Below, one piece after another: positions 1 through 8,652 of a stretch of DNA of 64,000 bases. The DNA is from Frigoribacterium sp. PhB116 (lineage in GTDB: Bacteria > Actinomycetota > Actinomycetes > Actinomycetales > Microbacteriaceae). The number at the start of each line of letters is the position of its first letter. Within the stretch, counting starts at the first letter, position 1. Made by a program: the position numbers and the translations under genes. Under the pieces are notes generated by a model. It was not told the origin of the DNA and searched no databases. It was given only the letters and a program-made list of their open reading frames with translations. The stretch lies in the NCBI RefSeq assembly GCF_004364285.1, contig NZ_SOBE01000001.1:992001-1056000 (forward strand), given 5' to 3'.

Positions 1-137
1 TGGCCGCCGAGCGCGGCGAGCTCGACGGTGTGATCGAGCCGGCGGCGACCCGCGTCGCCGTCGTCAAGGCGCTCCGCGCCCTCCGCACGAAGCGTGCCGA
101 CCTGCCGCCCAAGAAGCACGGGAACATCCCCCTGTGA
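1..137 (+). CDS. accD: Acyl-CoA carboxylase beta (carboxyltransferase) subunit, C-terminal end only
   Basis: Only the last 45 codons lie in the window; the gene enters from the left edge. The tail has the GVIEPAATR-like segment and ends KKHGNIPL, the characteristic C-terminus of actinobacterial AccD/PccB carboxyltransferases, which move carboxyl from carboxybiotin to acetyl- or propionyl-CoA. The stop TGA (135-137) overlaps the GTG start of the epsilon subunit, so the two are translationally coupled. The alpha subunit lies at 5986-7743. The exact acyl-CoA substrate cannot be told from this fragment. Confidence 0.88.
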   Translation, partial: AAERGELDGVIEPAATRVAVVKALRALRTKRADLPPKKHGNIPL

Positions 138-400
138 GCGGCCGCCACGCCGCCGACGACACGACCGACGCGCAGGAGGCCGGGGCGCCGCTCCTGCGCG
201 TCGTCGGAGGCTCGCCGAAGCCGGAGGAGCTCGCCGCCGTCACGGCTGTCCTGACGGCCCTCGAGGCGGAGGCGGCCGAGTCGGCGAGGGAGGCCCCTCG
301 GGACCTCTCCGCGTCGCCCTCCGGCTGGTCCTCCCGGGCGGCTCGTCTCCGGCGCCCCGTCGACCGCGGCCCCGGTCGCTGGCGCAGCTTCTCGGCCTGA
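134..400 (+). CDS. accE: Acyl-CoA carboxylase epsilon subunit
   Basis: An 88-aa protein starting at GTG 134 inside the stop of accD. Residues about 20-40 ([17 protein letters not shown]) match the AccE consensus LRVVxGxPTxEELAAL, and the C-terminus ends [10 protein letters not shown], also typical. AccE is a small actinobacteria-specific subunit that holds alpha and beta subunits together in acetyl/propionyl-CoA carboxylases. The identification rests on this short motif plus the position right after accD; both agree. Confidence 0.88.
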   Translation: MSGRHAADDTTDAQEAGAPLLRVVGGSPKPEELAAVTAVLTALEAEAAESAREAPRDLSASPSGWSSRAARLRRPVDRGPGRWRSFSA

Positions 401-616
401 GCCCGGCCGCACCCGCGCGCGTACCCCGACCTCGTACCCCGCCATCGGGACCGGCGCGTCCCGATGCCCACGGATACGGCACCCGAACGGGGGTAGACGG
501 GTCACTCACCCCCGAGCTGTCCCCCTAAATGACGACTTTGCGCTCGTGGCGGGGGGCGACATACTCGTTCTTGCTAGGTGCCTCTCCTTGAGTCGCACCA
601 CCGATCGGGAGCTGAC

Positions 617-723
617 TAGGGTAAGCGAGTTCTCGGTCGGGGGCGGATCAGGGCGACATTCGGGTTGTCGCTCTGGACCGGGATATCTCCCATGAGGGCC
701 AGACGGGTGTCTGGCCCTCTTTC
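617..723 (+). ncRNA. Candidate small RNA between accE and the sensor operon
   Basis: The accE-to-816 gap has no convincing gene. On the + strand a -10-like TAGGGT (617-622) is followed about 70 bases later by a strong intrinsic terminator (694-723). Between them is a second small hairpin with GCGACA/TGTCGC arms (about 653-670). The predicted transcript, about 629-723, would be near 95 nt and contains no clear ORF. It could equally be the 3' end of the acc transcript. It lacks the GGAAGGGAGCA-type loop of SRP RNA and matches no RNA family I recognise. Confidence 0.35.
694..723 (+). terminator. Intrinsic terminator, + strand
   Basis: Perfect 11-bp arms GAGGGCCAGAC (694-704) and GTCTGGCCCTC (709-719) with loop GGGT, followed by TTTCCC on the + strand. 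It ends either the accD-accE transcript or the candidate small RNA just upstream. The minus strand has no T tract, so it is directional. Confidence 0.8.
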
Positions 724-815
724 CCGTCGTCGGGCCCGTTACCCGTTCCGGCCCGGTCCCCCGCCACCGGCCCTCGTCGTCGCGGCGACCACGCCCCTGT
801 GGTCGGCCCTCGTCC

Positions 816-1934
816 CTAGCGGACGACGCGGCGGTCCTCGTCTTGGTCCTCGAGGTCGTCGAGGTCGTCGACGCGTCCCTGGTCGGCCGAGTCCCCGGCC
901 CGGCGCGGTATCTGCAGCCAGAGGAGGACCTCGTCGTCGTCGTCGTCCTCGTCGGCCTCGGCGGAGACCCCCCGCCCGAGAGCGCTCGAGCTGAGGTCCG
1001 GCGATCCGAGGCCGACGACGCTGACGGCGTGGTCGCCACCCGCGACCGTCCGGATGATCAGCTTGTCCGCGCGCGAGCCGTGCAGCGCCGCGGCGAGGGC
1101 CTCGTGGATGCGCCGCAGCTCGTCGTCGGGGACGTCGTCGATGCCGCCCTCGTCGAGCAGGCTGACCTCGGCCCCCCGGCGTCGCGCCGCCATGACCTCG
1201 CGACGGACCTGGTCGTCGAGGAGGCGCCTCCCGCGGATCTCGTCCCGGATGGCGCCCTCGAGATGGAGGCTCTCCTGTCGCTGCTCGGGCGACAGGTCGC
1301 CCGACTGGGACACGATCGCCTGCAGCATGGGCCGGGCGGTGCGGCCCGTCTGCAGGAGGCGGTACTGACGCTCGTTGACGTGCGCCTCCTGGGCTGCCTG
1401 CCAGTCCGCGGCCTCGTGCTCGGCCAGGATGAACTCCCGCGTCTCGCGACCGGCCCGGGTCAGCGTGGACGAGATGGCGTGCGAGAAGGCGACCCAGCTG
1501 ACGCTGCCGACGATGCCGAGGTCGGCGATCTGGGACACCCCGGCCCACGCGACCCCCTGCACGGCCATGAAGCCCACGCCGAGCCACGCGAAGCCCTGGC
1601 GACGACGCGTCGAGACGATCACCATGAGCGTGCCCACGGCGGCGACGTACCAGGTCGCGTAGCCGTTCTCGGCCTCGGGGTCGAGGACCCTCGTCACGAC
1701 GAGCGGCACCACGATGCTCACGGCCAGGGCGAAGGCCGCCGCCCACACGGGCAGCACCGGCTGGCGGCTGGGCCAGAGCACGACGGCCGTGACGACCGCG
1801 TACGCGAGCATGCAGGCGACGACGGGGACGGGGTCGGCGACCTGCCCGAGCGAGACCGCCCCGAGCACCAGGTGGTAGCCGGAGAAGACCGCCGCCAGCG
1901 AGACGATGAGCCAGCGGGGGACGGTGATCCTCAC
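816..1934 (-). CDS. Sensor-kinase-like membrane protein without phosphoacceptor histidine (putative pseudokinase)
   Basis: 372 aa, GTG start overlapping the stop of the upstream kinase (GTGA, 1931-1934). Residues 1-155 hold about five hydrophobic segments. They are followed by a helical linker and a region (about 185-235) laid out like the dimerisation helices of the neighbouring kinase, but with TGRTARPML where the neighbour has the H-box VHDSVL. The C-terminal part (about 268-345) looks like a decayed ATPase fold: no clear N-box asparagine and no DxGxG box, but instead GLGSPD and an acidic run (DEDDDDDE). A second acidic stretch ends the protein. I infer a catalytically dead paralogue that may heterodimerise with the active kinase. 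The family is not one I can name. Confidence 0.7.
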   Translation of the reverse strand: MRITVPRWLIVSLAAVFSGYHLVLGAVSLGQVADPVPVVACMLAYAVVTAVVLWPSRQPVLPVWAAAFALAVSIVVPLVVTRVLDPEAENGYATWYVAAVGTLMVIVSTRRRQGFAWLGVGFMAVQGVAWAGVSQIADLGIVGSVSWVAFSHAISSTLTRAGRETREFILAEHEAADWQAAQEAHVNERQYRLLQTGRTARPMLQAIVSQSGDLSPEQRQESLHLEGAIRDEIRGRRLLDDQVRREVMAARRRGAEVSLLDEGGIDDVPDDELRRIHEALAAALHGSRADKLIIRTVAGGDHAVSVVGLGSPDLSSSALGRGVSAEADEDDDDDEVLLWLQIPRRAGDSADQGRVDDLDDLEDQDEDRRVVR

Positions 1935-3184
1935 GACGCGTCTCCCCTCGACGGACCGACGACGAGGCCCGCGGGCCACATCACGCGGACGACCGTGCCC
2001 GCACCTGGCCGGGAATCGATGCAGGCCCTGCCGCCCGCGTTGGCGACGCGTTCGATGATGGACACCCGGACCCCGAGGCGCTCCACGGGCACGGCACCCG
2101 GGTCGAAGCCCGCCCCGTCGTCGCCGACCTCGACGAGCACGCCGGCGTCGCCGGTGCGCTCGAGGGCGACCCACCGCCGGACGGGGCCGGGGCCCGCGTG
2201 TTGAGAGCTGTTGACGAGCGCCTGGGCCGCGGCGCTGACGATGGCCTCCACGGCGGTGGTCGGCAGCACCCGGTCGTCCGTGTCGTCGACGCGCAGCTCG
2301 ACGGCGACGCCGGTCGCGTCCACCGCGTCGGACAGGCGCCGGCGGAGGACGCCGAGGGTCGTCGTCGACTCGTCGAAGGGCGTCGTCGCGGCGGCCGAGG
2401 TGAGGTGGGCCATCGCGTTGCGGGCCATGGTCGTGGCGAGTACCTGCTCCGCCGGCGTGTACGCCCGAGCGGCCTGGATGAAGGTGGTCAGCACGCTGTC
2501 GTGCACGATGGCGTCGACCTGCACGCGCTCGAGCTCGGTCGCGTGCTCGCGGATCGCCCCCGAGTACCGGGCGACCGCCGTGGCCTGGGCGGCGTCGACG
2601 GCCGCGCTCGCCTGGCGCAGGATGAGCACGAGCACGAGCACGGCACCGCCGAGCAGGATCGCGTAGGTCGAGTCGAGGGCGGCGCGCGTCAGCGACTCGC
2701 CGCCTCCCGACGGGGTCAGCCGGATCGCGCCGTAGACGAGCGGGACCACGACCGAGTAGCCGATCGCGATCCACGCGGAGAAGGCGTAGGCCGCCGCCGC
2801 GGTGGCGACGGTGCAGAGGTACCAGAGCCACGGCACGCCGACGAGGACCTGGTCGGGGTCGACGACGGCCAGGGGCCACGTGACGATCGCCACGAGGTAG
2901 GACACCGCGAGGATCGCACAGGTCGTCTCGACCCCGCGCACGACGACGCTCGCGACGCCGACGGCCACGACGGCGCCGAGCATCCCCAGCCCGATGAGCC
3001 AGGCCCACGCCACCTGCATGACCTCGATCTGGGCCATCGTCGTCGGCAGCGCCTGCAGCCCGAAGATGAGCCCGGCGAGGGCGATGACCCGGCCGAGCAC
3101 CTTGTCGAACAGGGCACGGCTGATCGGGTTCCGCGCCGAGCGCGTCGTCGGCGGCGTCAGCGCCGGGAGGGGCTCAGCGGCCAT
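1931..3184 (-). CDS. Two-component sensor histidine kinase (NarX/LiaS-type HisKA_3)
   Basis: 417 aa from ATG 3184, overlapping the end of the response-regulator gene by 11 bases. About five to six transmembrane segments fill residues 28-190 with no extracellular domain of any size, so the signal is probably membrane-borne. The phosphoacceptor H228 sits in IVHDSVLTT, a HisKA_3-type H-box. The ATPase domain has N325 (ALVNSSQHA), the G1 box DDGAGFDP (355-362) and a GAGT G2 box near 394-397. It would phosphorylate the regulator encoded immediately upstream. The next gene is a degenerate relative. Ligand unknown. Confidence 0.88.
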   Translation of the reverse strand: MAAEPLPALTPPTTRSARNPISRALFDKVLGRVIALAGLIFGLQALPTTMAQIEVMQVAWAWLIGLGMLGAVVAVGVASVVVRGVETTCAILAVSYLVAIVTWPLAVVDPDQVLVGVPWLWYLCTVATAAAAYAFSAWIAIGYSVVVPLVYGAIRLTPSGGGESLTRAALDSTYAILLGGAVLVLVLILRQASAAVDAAQATAVARYSGAIREHATELERVQVDAIVHDSVLTTFIQAARAYTPAEQVLATTMARNAMAHLTSAAATTPFDESTTTLGVLRRRLSDAVDATGVAVELRVDDTDDRVLPTTAVEAIVSAAAQALVNSSQHAGPGPVRRWVALERTGDAGVLVEVGDDGAGFDPGAVPVERLGVRVSIIERVANAGGRACIDSRPGAGTVVRVMWPAGLVVGPSRGDAS

Positions 3185-3872
3185 CGCCGTCCGCGTCGAG
3201 TCCCGGCAGGATGCCGTCCTCGACGGCGCGGCGGAGCAGGTCGACCTTCGTGGGCGCCGGACGCCCCACCTCGACGTACTTGACGCGGATGCGGTCGAGG
3301 TACTCCCGAGCGGTCGAGTAGCCGATGCCGAGCTGCTGGGCGGCCAGCTTGAGGGGCAGGCCCGAGGCGTAGAGGTGCAGGATCTCGCGCTCACGCCGGC
3401 CGAGCTGGGCCTTGGCGAAGTCGCGGTCGGCGTCGATCGCGCTGGCCCACTCGAGGTTGTTGAGCACGTCTCCCCGGGCGACCGTCGCGACGGCGGCCAT
3501 CACCGTCTTCGTGGCGGAGGACTTGGGGATGACGCCGGCGGCGCCCGCCGCGAGCGCCTCGCGGACGCTCGCCACCCGGTCGGCGATGCTGTGCACGAGC
3601 ACGGCGGAGCCGGTCGCCTGGACGCGCTTCACGTTCTCGGTGACCGTCGAGCCGTCGCCGAGCCAGAGGTCGAGGACGACGACGTCGACCTCGCGTCCCG
3701 CCAGCGACTCCACCAGCTCCTGCACGCCGGCCGCGGTCAGCACGACGTCGAAGCCCTCGGCCTGGCAGGCCGCCTGGATGCCGAGCCGCACCGACTCGTG
3801 GTCGTCCACGATGGCGACGCGGACGGGGGCGGGGGTCGTCGACGCCGGAGCGTCCGTGGAGGTGTCGGTCAC
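3174..3872 (-). CDS. NarL/LuxR-type response regulator
   Basis: 232 aa. GTG 3872 is chosen because an AAGGA ribosome-binding site lies about 7 bases upstream and the receiver domain begins soon after. Receiver domain 17-135: acidic pair DD (23-24), phosphoacceptor D68 (VVLDLW), conserved K117 (IPKS). An HTH of the NarL class occupies about 160-215 (LGRREREILHLYASG, then QLGIGYSTAREYLDRIR). It is the first gene of the regulator-kinase-pseudokinase operon. The C-terminal pattern (YVEVGRPAPTKVDLLRRAVEDG) closely resembles the regulator at 63322, so both belong to one subfamily. Confidence 0.9.
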   Translation of the reverse strand: MTDTSTDAPASTTPAPVRVAIVDDHESVRLGIQAACQAEGFDVVLTAAGVQELVESLAGREVDVVVLDLWLGDGSTVTENVKRVQATGSAVLVHSIADRVASVREALAAGAAGVIPKSSATKTVMAAVATVARGDVLNNLEWASAIDADRDFAKAQLGRREREILHLYASGLPLKLAAQQLGIGYSTAREYLDRIRVKYVEVGRPAPTKVDLLRRAVEDGILPGLDADGDGR

Positions 3873-3948
3873 GATGGTCCTTCGTTCGTGTGCGACCCGG
3901 TCCCTGAATCCCGGGTCGTCAACGTCGTCATCGTAACGTGACGGGGCG

Positions 3949-5190
3949 TCACCGACGGAGCAGCCGGACCACCGTCTCGACGTGGTGCGTGCTGGGGAAC
4001 AGGTCGAAGGCCCGGATCGCGTCGACGTCGTACCCGTGGTCGCGGAACAGCGCGAGGTCACGGGCGAGGGCGACGGGGTCGCAAGCGACGTAGACGACCT
4101 GCGCCGGGGCGAGCTCCGCGATGCCGTCGACCACGGGTCGACCGGCCCCCGAGCGCGGCGGGTCGAGGACGACCGTGGCGGAGCGGAAGCGGTCGCGCTC
4201 GGCCGAGGTCGCCTGGGCGGCGGCCTGGCGCACCCACCGGTCGACCCGGCCGGTGACGGCCGAGGCGCCGAGCCAGTCGGCCAGGTTCTCGGACGCGTGC
4301 TCGGTCGCGCGCTCGTCGCTCTCGACGCTGGTGATGCGAACGCGGCTGCCGAACGCGTCGCCCACGGCGGCCGCGAGGAGCCCCACGCCGCCGTAGAGGT
4401 CGAGGTTGGCCGCGCCGGGCTCGAAGCGCTCGGCGTCGACCATCTGCTGGACGGCGGCGGTCAGCGTCGCGGCGGCGTGGCGGTGCACCTGCCAGAAGCC
4501 GCCGTCGTCGAGCTGGAACGTGCGGTCGCCGACCACCTCGGTGACCGTGCTGGGCGCCTGGCCGCCGATGATCAGGCGGGCGCCTCCCGTGCTCGGCGCC
4601 AGCACGTCGACGTGCTCCTCGCCGGGGAACGCGTCCGCGAGCGGTGCGGCCTCGGCGACCTCGGGGGTCGCGAGGGGCAGGTCGGCGACCCGCACGACGC
4701 GGTGCGACCGGGCGGCGTACTGCCCGGGGCGCCCCTCGGCGTCGAGGTGCAGGCGCACCCGGGTGCGCCAGCCGGTCCCTCCGCGCTCGTCGTCGCCCGG
4801 CAGGGCCTCGACCCTGACGGTCGCCTGCTCGTCGGGCAGCCCGCCCGTCCTCGTGAGGGCGTCGCGGACCACCTGTGACTTGAGCTCGCGCTGGTGGCCC
4901 AGCTCGATGTGCCCGAACTCGGCGCCGCCCGCCCGGTCCTCGGGAGCGCGGTCGACGGCCGCCGCCGACCAGACGTGCTCGCGTCGGTGCGGGCTGGCCT
5001 CGACGACCGAGACGGTCTCCGCCCGCCAGAACGACTTCTTGCGGTCGTCGGTCACGCGCGCGAGCACCTTCTCGCCCGGCAGCGTGTCCGAGACGAACAC
5101 GACCCGCCCGTCGAGGCGCGCCACCGAGATGCCCCCGTGTGCGATCCCGGTCACGTCCAGTTCGACCTCGCGGCCCAGCATGTCTCCCAT
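3949..5190 (-). CDS. TrmA/RumA-family 5-methyluridine RNA methyltransferase
   Basis: 413 aa from ATG 5190; ATG 5181, preceded by GGGAG, is an equally good start. An N-terminal TRAM RNA-binding domain (about 1-60, with GIAHGGISVARLDGRVVF) is followed by a Rossmann methyltransferase domain: SAM motif LDLYGGVGLL, motif LDPPRSGAGRPV, nucleophile Cys370 in VYVACDP and catalytic Glu405 in HHVET. The CGGC-type iron-sulfur cysteines of RlmD are replaced by AGGAEFGH, as in many actinobacterial homologues. It methylates C5 of a uridine in tRNA or 23S rRNA; which one cannot be decided here. It is divergent from maf with only 26 bases between starts. Confidence 0.85.
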   Translation of the reverse strand: MGDMLGREVELDVTGIAHGGISVARLDGRVVFVSDTLPGEKVLARVTDDRKKSFWRAETVSVVEASPHRREHVWSAAAVDRAPEDRAGGAEFGHIELGHQRELKSQVVRDALTRTGGLPDEQATVRVEALPGDDERGGTGWRTRVRLHLDAEGRPGQYAARSHRVVRVADLPLATPEVAEAAPLADAFPGEEHVDVLAPSTGGARLIIGGQAPSTVTEVVGDRTFQLDDGGFWQVHRHAAATLTAAVQQMVDAERFEPGAANLDLYGGVGLLAAAVGDAFGSRVRITSVESDERATEHASENLADWLGASAVTGRVDRWVRQAAAQATSAERDRFRSATVVLDPPRSGAGRPVVDGIAELAPAQVVYVACDPVALARDLALFRDHGYDVDAIRAFDLFPSTHHVETVVRLLRR

Positions 5191-5216
5191 GCTCCGAGTC
5201 TGCCAGGCTGGCGGAC

Positions 5217-5906
5217 ATGACCGTTCCCCTCTACTTGGCCAGCACCTCCCCCGCACGCCTCGCGCTGCTGCGGGCCGCGGGCGTCGAGCCGGTGCTGATC
5301 AGCCCGGGCGTCGACGAGGAGGCGGCGGTCGCGCGGGCCGAGGAGGCGGCGGGCCGAGTCCTCACCGCCTCCGAGACCGTCTCGCTCCTGGCCAGGGCGA
5401 AGGCGGAGGCCGTCCTCGACGTGACCGTCGACGGGCGACCGCTCGACGGCCTCGTCCTCGGCGGCGACAGCGCGTTCGAGTTCGACGGCGAGGTGCACGG
5501 CAAGCCGCACGAGCCGGCCCTCGCCCTCGATCGCTGGCGACGCATGGCCGAGGTCGGCCGGGGCACCCTCTGGTCGGGGCACTGGCTGATCGACCACCGC
5601 GGCGGCTCGCCCCGCGCCGACGCCTCGTTCCCGTCGGGCGGAGCGGGCGCCGTCGCCAGCGCCGACCTGGTCTTCGCCGACGACCTGGAGCCGGAAGAGC
5701 TCGCCGCCTACGTCGAGACCGGCGAGCCGCTCGAGGTCGCGGGCGCCTTCACCATCGACGGCCGCGCTTCCGCGTTCATCACCCACATCGAGGGCACCCC
5801 GAGCGCCGTCGTCGGCCTGTCGGTGCCGGTGCTGCGCTCGCTGGTGCGCGGCTTCGGGGTGTCGTGGCCCGAGCTGTGGACGACGCCGACCTCCGGCGCT
5901 TTGTAG
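5217..5906 (+). CDS. maf: Maf-family nucleotide pyrophosphatase
   Basis: 229 aa, ATG 5217. The N-terminus [19 protein letters not shown] matches the Maf signature (SxSxxRxxLL), followed by a conserved [18 protein letters not shown] segment (DTxV-like active-site loop, KP) and a C-terminal [14 protein letters not shown] block. Maf proteins hydrolyse non-canonical or UTP/dTTP-type nucleotides to monophosphates. In actinobacteria the gene commonly sits between accE and accA, as here, apart from the inserted signalling operon. Confidence 0.9.
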   Translation: MTVPLYLASTSPARLALLRAAGVEPVLISPGVDEEAAVARAEEAAGRVLTASETVSLLARAKAEAVLDVTVDGRPLDGLVLGGDSAFEFDGEVHGKPHEPALALDRWRRMAEVGRGTLWSGHWLIDHRGGSPRADASFPSGGAGAVASADLVFADDLEPEELAAYVETGEPLEVAGAFTIDGRASAFITHIEGTPSAVVGLSVPVLRSLVRGFGVSWPELWTTPTSGAL

Positions 5907-5971
5907 CAATCCTCACGCGCCTCGTGCGTGTTTTCGTGCACGTCAGCCAAAGGAGGCTGCGGGCGGCGCAA

Positions 5972-5977
5972 TAGGGT
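5972..5977 (+). promoter_or_regulatory. -10 box (TAGGGT) for a leaderless accA transcript
   Basis: TAGGGT ends 8 bases before the accA ATG (5986), leaving room only for a leaderless mRNA. No ribosome-binding site lies immediately before the ATG; an AGGAGG at about 5951-5956 is too far upstream. Confidence 0.55.
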
Positions 5978-5985
5978 GGGGAACT

Positions 5986-7743
5986 ATGCCGTCCATCAGC
6001 AAGGTCCTCATCGCCAACCGTGGAGAGATCGCGGTCCGGGTCGTCCGCGCAGCGCGCGACAGCGGTATCGGCAGCGTCGCCGTCTACGCCGACCAGGACA
6101 GGGACGCGCAGCATGCCCGCCTCGCCGACGAGGCCTACGCGCTCGGCGGCACTACGAGCGCCGAGACCTACCTCGTCATCGACAAGATCCTCTCGGTCGC
6201 CCGCCGTTCGGGGGCCGACGCCGTGCACCCCGGCTACGGGTTCCTCGCCGAGAACGCCGACTTCGCCCGCGCCGTGACCGCCGCGGGGCTCGTCTGGATC
6301 GGCCCCTCCCCCGAGGCGATCGAGCAGCTCGGCGACAAGGTCAGCGCCCGGCACATCGCCGAGCGCGTCGGTGCGCCGCTCGCACCCGGCACCCTGAACC
6401 CCGTCTCGGGCGCCGACGAGGTCCTCGACTTCGTCGACCAGCACGGCCTGCCCGTCGCCATCAAGGCGGCCTTCGGCGGCGGCGGCCGCGGCCTCAAGGT
6501 GGCCCGCACCCGCGACGAGGTGCCCGAGATGTTCGACTCGGCCGTCCGCGAGGCCGTCGCCGCCTTCGGCCGCGGCGAGTGCTTCGTCGAGAAGTACCTC
6601 GACCAGCCCCGCCACGTCGAGACGCAGTGCCTCGCCGACGCGCACGGCAACGTCGTCGTCGTGTCGACGCGCGACTGCTCGCTGCAGCGCCGTCACCAGA
6701 AGCTCGTCGAGGAGGCGCCCGCCCCGTTCCTGACGGAGGCGCAGACCACCGCGCTCTACGAGTCGTCCAAGGCGATCCTCCGCGAGGTCGGCTACGTCGG
6801 CGCGGGCACCTGCGAGTTCCTGATCGGCAAGGACGGCACGGTGTCGTTCCTCGAGGTCAACACCCGCCTCCAGGTCGAGCACCCCGTCTCGGAGGAGGTC
6901 ACCGGCATCGACCTCGTCCGCGAGCAGTTCCGCCTGGCCGAGGGCGGCGTTCTCGAGTACGGCGACCCCGAGCCCCGCGGCCACTCGTTCGAGTTCCGCA
7001 TCAACGGCGAGGACGCGGGCCGCGGCTTCATGCCCGCCCCCGGCCCCGTGCACGTCTTCAAGGCGCCGGGCGGCCCCGGCGTCCGCGTCGACAGCGGCGT
7101 CCAGGCCGGCGACGAGATCAGCGGCTCGTTCGACTCGCTGCTCGCCAAGCTGATCGTCACCGGCTCCTCCCGCGAGGACGCGCTCGAGCGCTCCCGCCGC
7201 GCCCTCGACGAGTTCGAGGTGGCGGGCCTGCCGACCGTGCTGCCGTTCCACCGCGCGATCGTGCGCGACCCTGCCTTCGCGCCCGCCGGCGACGAGCCGT
7301 TCTCGATCTACACCCGCTGGATCGAGACCGACTTCGTCAACGACATCCCCGCGTGGAGCGGCGAGGCCGAGGCTCCTCGCCCCGACGACCAGCGCACCAC
7401 CGTCGTGGTCGAGGTGGGCGGCAAGCGCGTCGAGGTCTCGCTGCCCGCCGGTCTCGGTGCGCGCACCGCGCCTCCTGCGGCTGCACCCCGCCGCCGCGGC
7501 TCAGGTCGCGGCGCCGTGGTCACCGCCACGGGTGCCGAGGTGAAGTCGCCCATGCAGGCGACCGTCGTCAAGCTCGCGGTCGAGGAGGGCCAGCAGGTCG
7601 TCAAGGGCGACCTCGTGCTCGTGCTCGAGGCCATGAAGATGGAGCAGCCGGTCGCGGCCCACCGCGACGGGGTCGTCTCGGGCATCTCGGCCGCCGTGGG
7701 CGAGACGGTCTCGTCGGGCCACGTCCTCCTCAGCATCGACTAG
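5986..7743 (+). CDS. accA: Acyl-CoA carboxylase alpha subunit (biotin carboxylase plus biotin carrier protein)
   Basis: 585 aa. Biotin carboxylase part 1-450: N-terminal domain beginning [17 protein letters not shown]-grasp glycine loop [12 protein letters not shown], and the [12 protein letters not shown] signature with catalytic Glu/Arg. A Pro/Ala/Arg-rich linker (about 485-505) leads to the biotinyl domain, with the biotin-accepting Lys551 in EAMKMEQ. It makes carboxybiotin for the AccD/AccE partners encoded at the left edge, feeding malonyl- or methylmalonyl-CoA synthesis. It is probably the shared alpha subunit (AccA3-like) of this genome. Confidence 0.95.
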   Translation: MPSISKVLIANRGEIAVRVVRAARDSGIGSVAVYADQDRDAQHARLADEAYALGGTTSAETYLVIDKILSVARRSGADAVHPGYGFLAENADFARAVTAAGLVWIGPSPEAIEQLGDKVSARHIAERVGAPLAPGTLNPVSGADEVLDFVDQHGLPVAIKAAFGGGGRGLKVARTRDEVPEMFDSAVREAVAAFGRGECFVEKYLDQPRHVETQCLADAHGNVVVVSTRDCSLQRRHQKLVEEAPAPFLTEAQTTALYESSKAILREVGYVGAGTCEFLIGKDGTVSFLEVNTRLQVEHPVSEEVTGIDLVREQFRLAEGGVLEYGDPEPRGHSFEFRINGEDAGRGFMPAPGPVHVFKAPGGPGVRVDSGVQAGDEISGSFDSLLAKLIVTGSSREDALERSRRALDEFEVAGLPTVLPFHRAIVRDPAFAPAGDEPFSIYTRWIETDFVNDIPAWSGEAEAPRPDDQRTTVVVEVGGKRVEVSLPAGLGARTAPPAAAPRRRGSGRGAVVTATGAEVKSPMQATVVKLAVEEGQQVVKGDLVLVLEAMKMEQPVAAHRDGVVSGISAAVGETVSSGHVLLSID

Positions 7744-7808
7744 CCCGCGCGCGCAGGTCGCCCAGCCGGGCGTGCACGTCGGAGCCGAGCGAACCGGGGC
7801 ACGGGACC

Positions 7809-7814
7809 TAGAGT
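7809..7814 (+). promoter_or_regulatory. -10 box (TAGAGT) for a leaderless punA transcript
   Basis: TAGAGT ends 7 bases before ATG 7822. It overlaps the alternative GTG start at 7813, which argues that ATG 7822 is the true start. Confidence 0.6.
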
Positions 7815-7821
7815 GGACGGC

Positions 7822-8652
7822 ATGTCCGAGACACCCACGCACCCCCTCGACGGTGCCGCCGACCCCTTCGAGGTCGCCCGCACCGCCGCCGCCCAGATCG
7901 CCGAGGCGACCGGCGTAGCCCACCACGACGTCGCCCTCACCCTGGGCAGCGGCTGGGCGAAGGCCGCCGACCTGATCGGCGAGACCACCGCCGAGATCCC
8001 GGCGACCGAGATCACGGGCTTCAGCGCGTCGGCGGTCGTCGGCCACACGGGCTCGATCCGCAGCATCGCGCTGCCGAGCGGGAAGAACGCCCTCGTCATC
8101 GGTGCCCGCACGCACTACTACGAGGGCCACGGCGTCCGCCGCGTCGTGCACAGCGTCCGCACCGCCGCCGCCACGGGCGCCCGCACGATGATCCTCACGA
8201 ACGGCGCCGGCGGCATCAAGGAGACGTGGACGCCCGGCAGCCCCGTCCTGATCAGCGACCACATCAACCTCACGGCCGACAGCCCCCTCGAGGGCGCCAC
8301 GTTCATCGACCTCACCGACCTCTACTCGGCGCGTCTGCGCGAGCTCGCCAAGGGCATCGACCCGACCCTCGACGAGGGCGTCTACACGCAGTTCCGCGGG
8401 CCGCACTACGAGACGCCCGCCGAGGTCCAGATGGCGAAGGCCATGGGCGGCCACATCGTGGGCATGTCGACCGCTCTCGAGGCCATCGCCGCCCGCGAGG
8501 CCGGCATGGAGGTGCTCGGCATGTCGCTCATCACGAACCTCGCCGCCGGCATCCAGAAGACGCCGCTGAGCCACCAGGAGGTGCTGCAGGCAGGCAAGGA
8601 CGCCGAGGCCGCCATCAGCCAGCTGCTGGCTCGCATCGTGGCGGCCCTGTGA
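7822..8652 (+). CDS. punA: Purine-nucleoside phosphorylase (trimeric class)
   Basis: 276 aa from ATG 7822. Family landmarks: a phosphate-binding LGSGWAKAADLIGE segment near the N-terminus, the GARTHYYEGH loop, TNGAGGI, the GPHYETPAEV purine-site motif, and GMSTALEAIAAREAG. It splits (deoxy)purine nucleosides with phosphate to base plus (deoxy)ribose-1-phosphate. The stop overlaps the start of the next gene by 4 bases (GTGA), coupling it to a phosphosugar mutase that could process the ribose-1-phosphate. Confidence 0.95.
   Translation: MSETPTHPLDGAADPFEVARTAAAQIAEATGVAHHDVALTLGSGWAKAADLIGETTAEIPATEITGFSASAVVGHTGSIRSIALPSGKNALVIGARTHYYEGHGVRRVVHSVRTAAATGARTMILTNGAGGIKETWTPGSPVLISDHINLTADSPLEGATFIDLTDLYSARLRELAKGIDPTLDEGVYTQFRGPHYETPAEVQMAKAMGGHIVGMSTALEAIAAREAGMEVLGMSLITNLAAGIQKTPLSHQEVLQAGKDAEAAISQLLARIVAAL

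Noticed and set aside
617-723. SRP RNA (ffs) or tmRNA
   Set aside because: No GGAAGGGAGCA-type apical loop, no tRNA-like ends and no tag reading frame; left as an unassigned candidate.
1935-3008. N-terminal extension of the pseudokinase frame up to 3008
   Set aside because: That part is a shadow of the sensor-kinase gene and reads as Arg/Gly-rich nonsense; the GTGA overlap at 1931-1934 marks the real start.
7813-7821. Earlier GTG start for punA
   Set aside because: The GTG overlaps the TAGAGT -10 box, and the ATG at 7822 has the spacing expected of a leaderless start.
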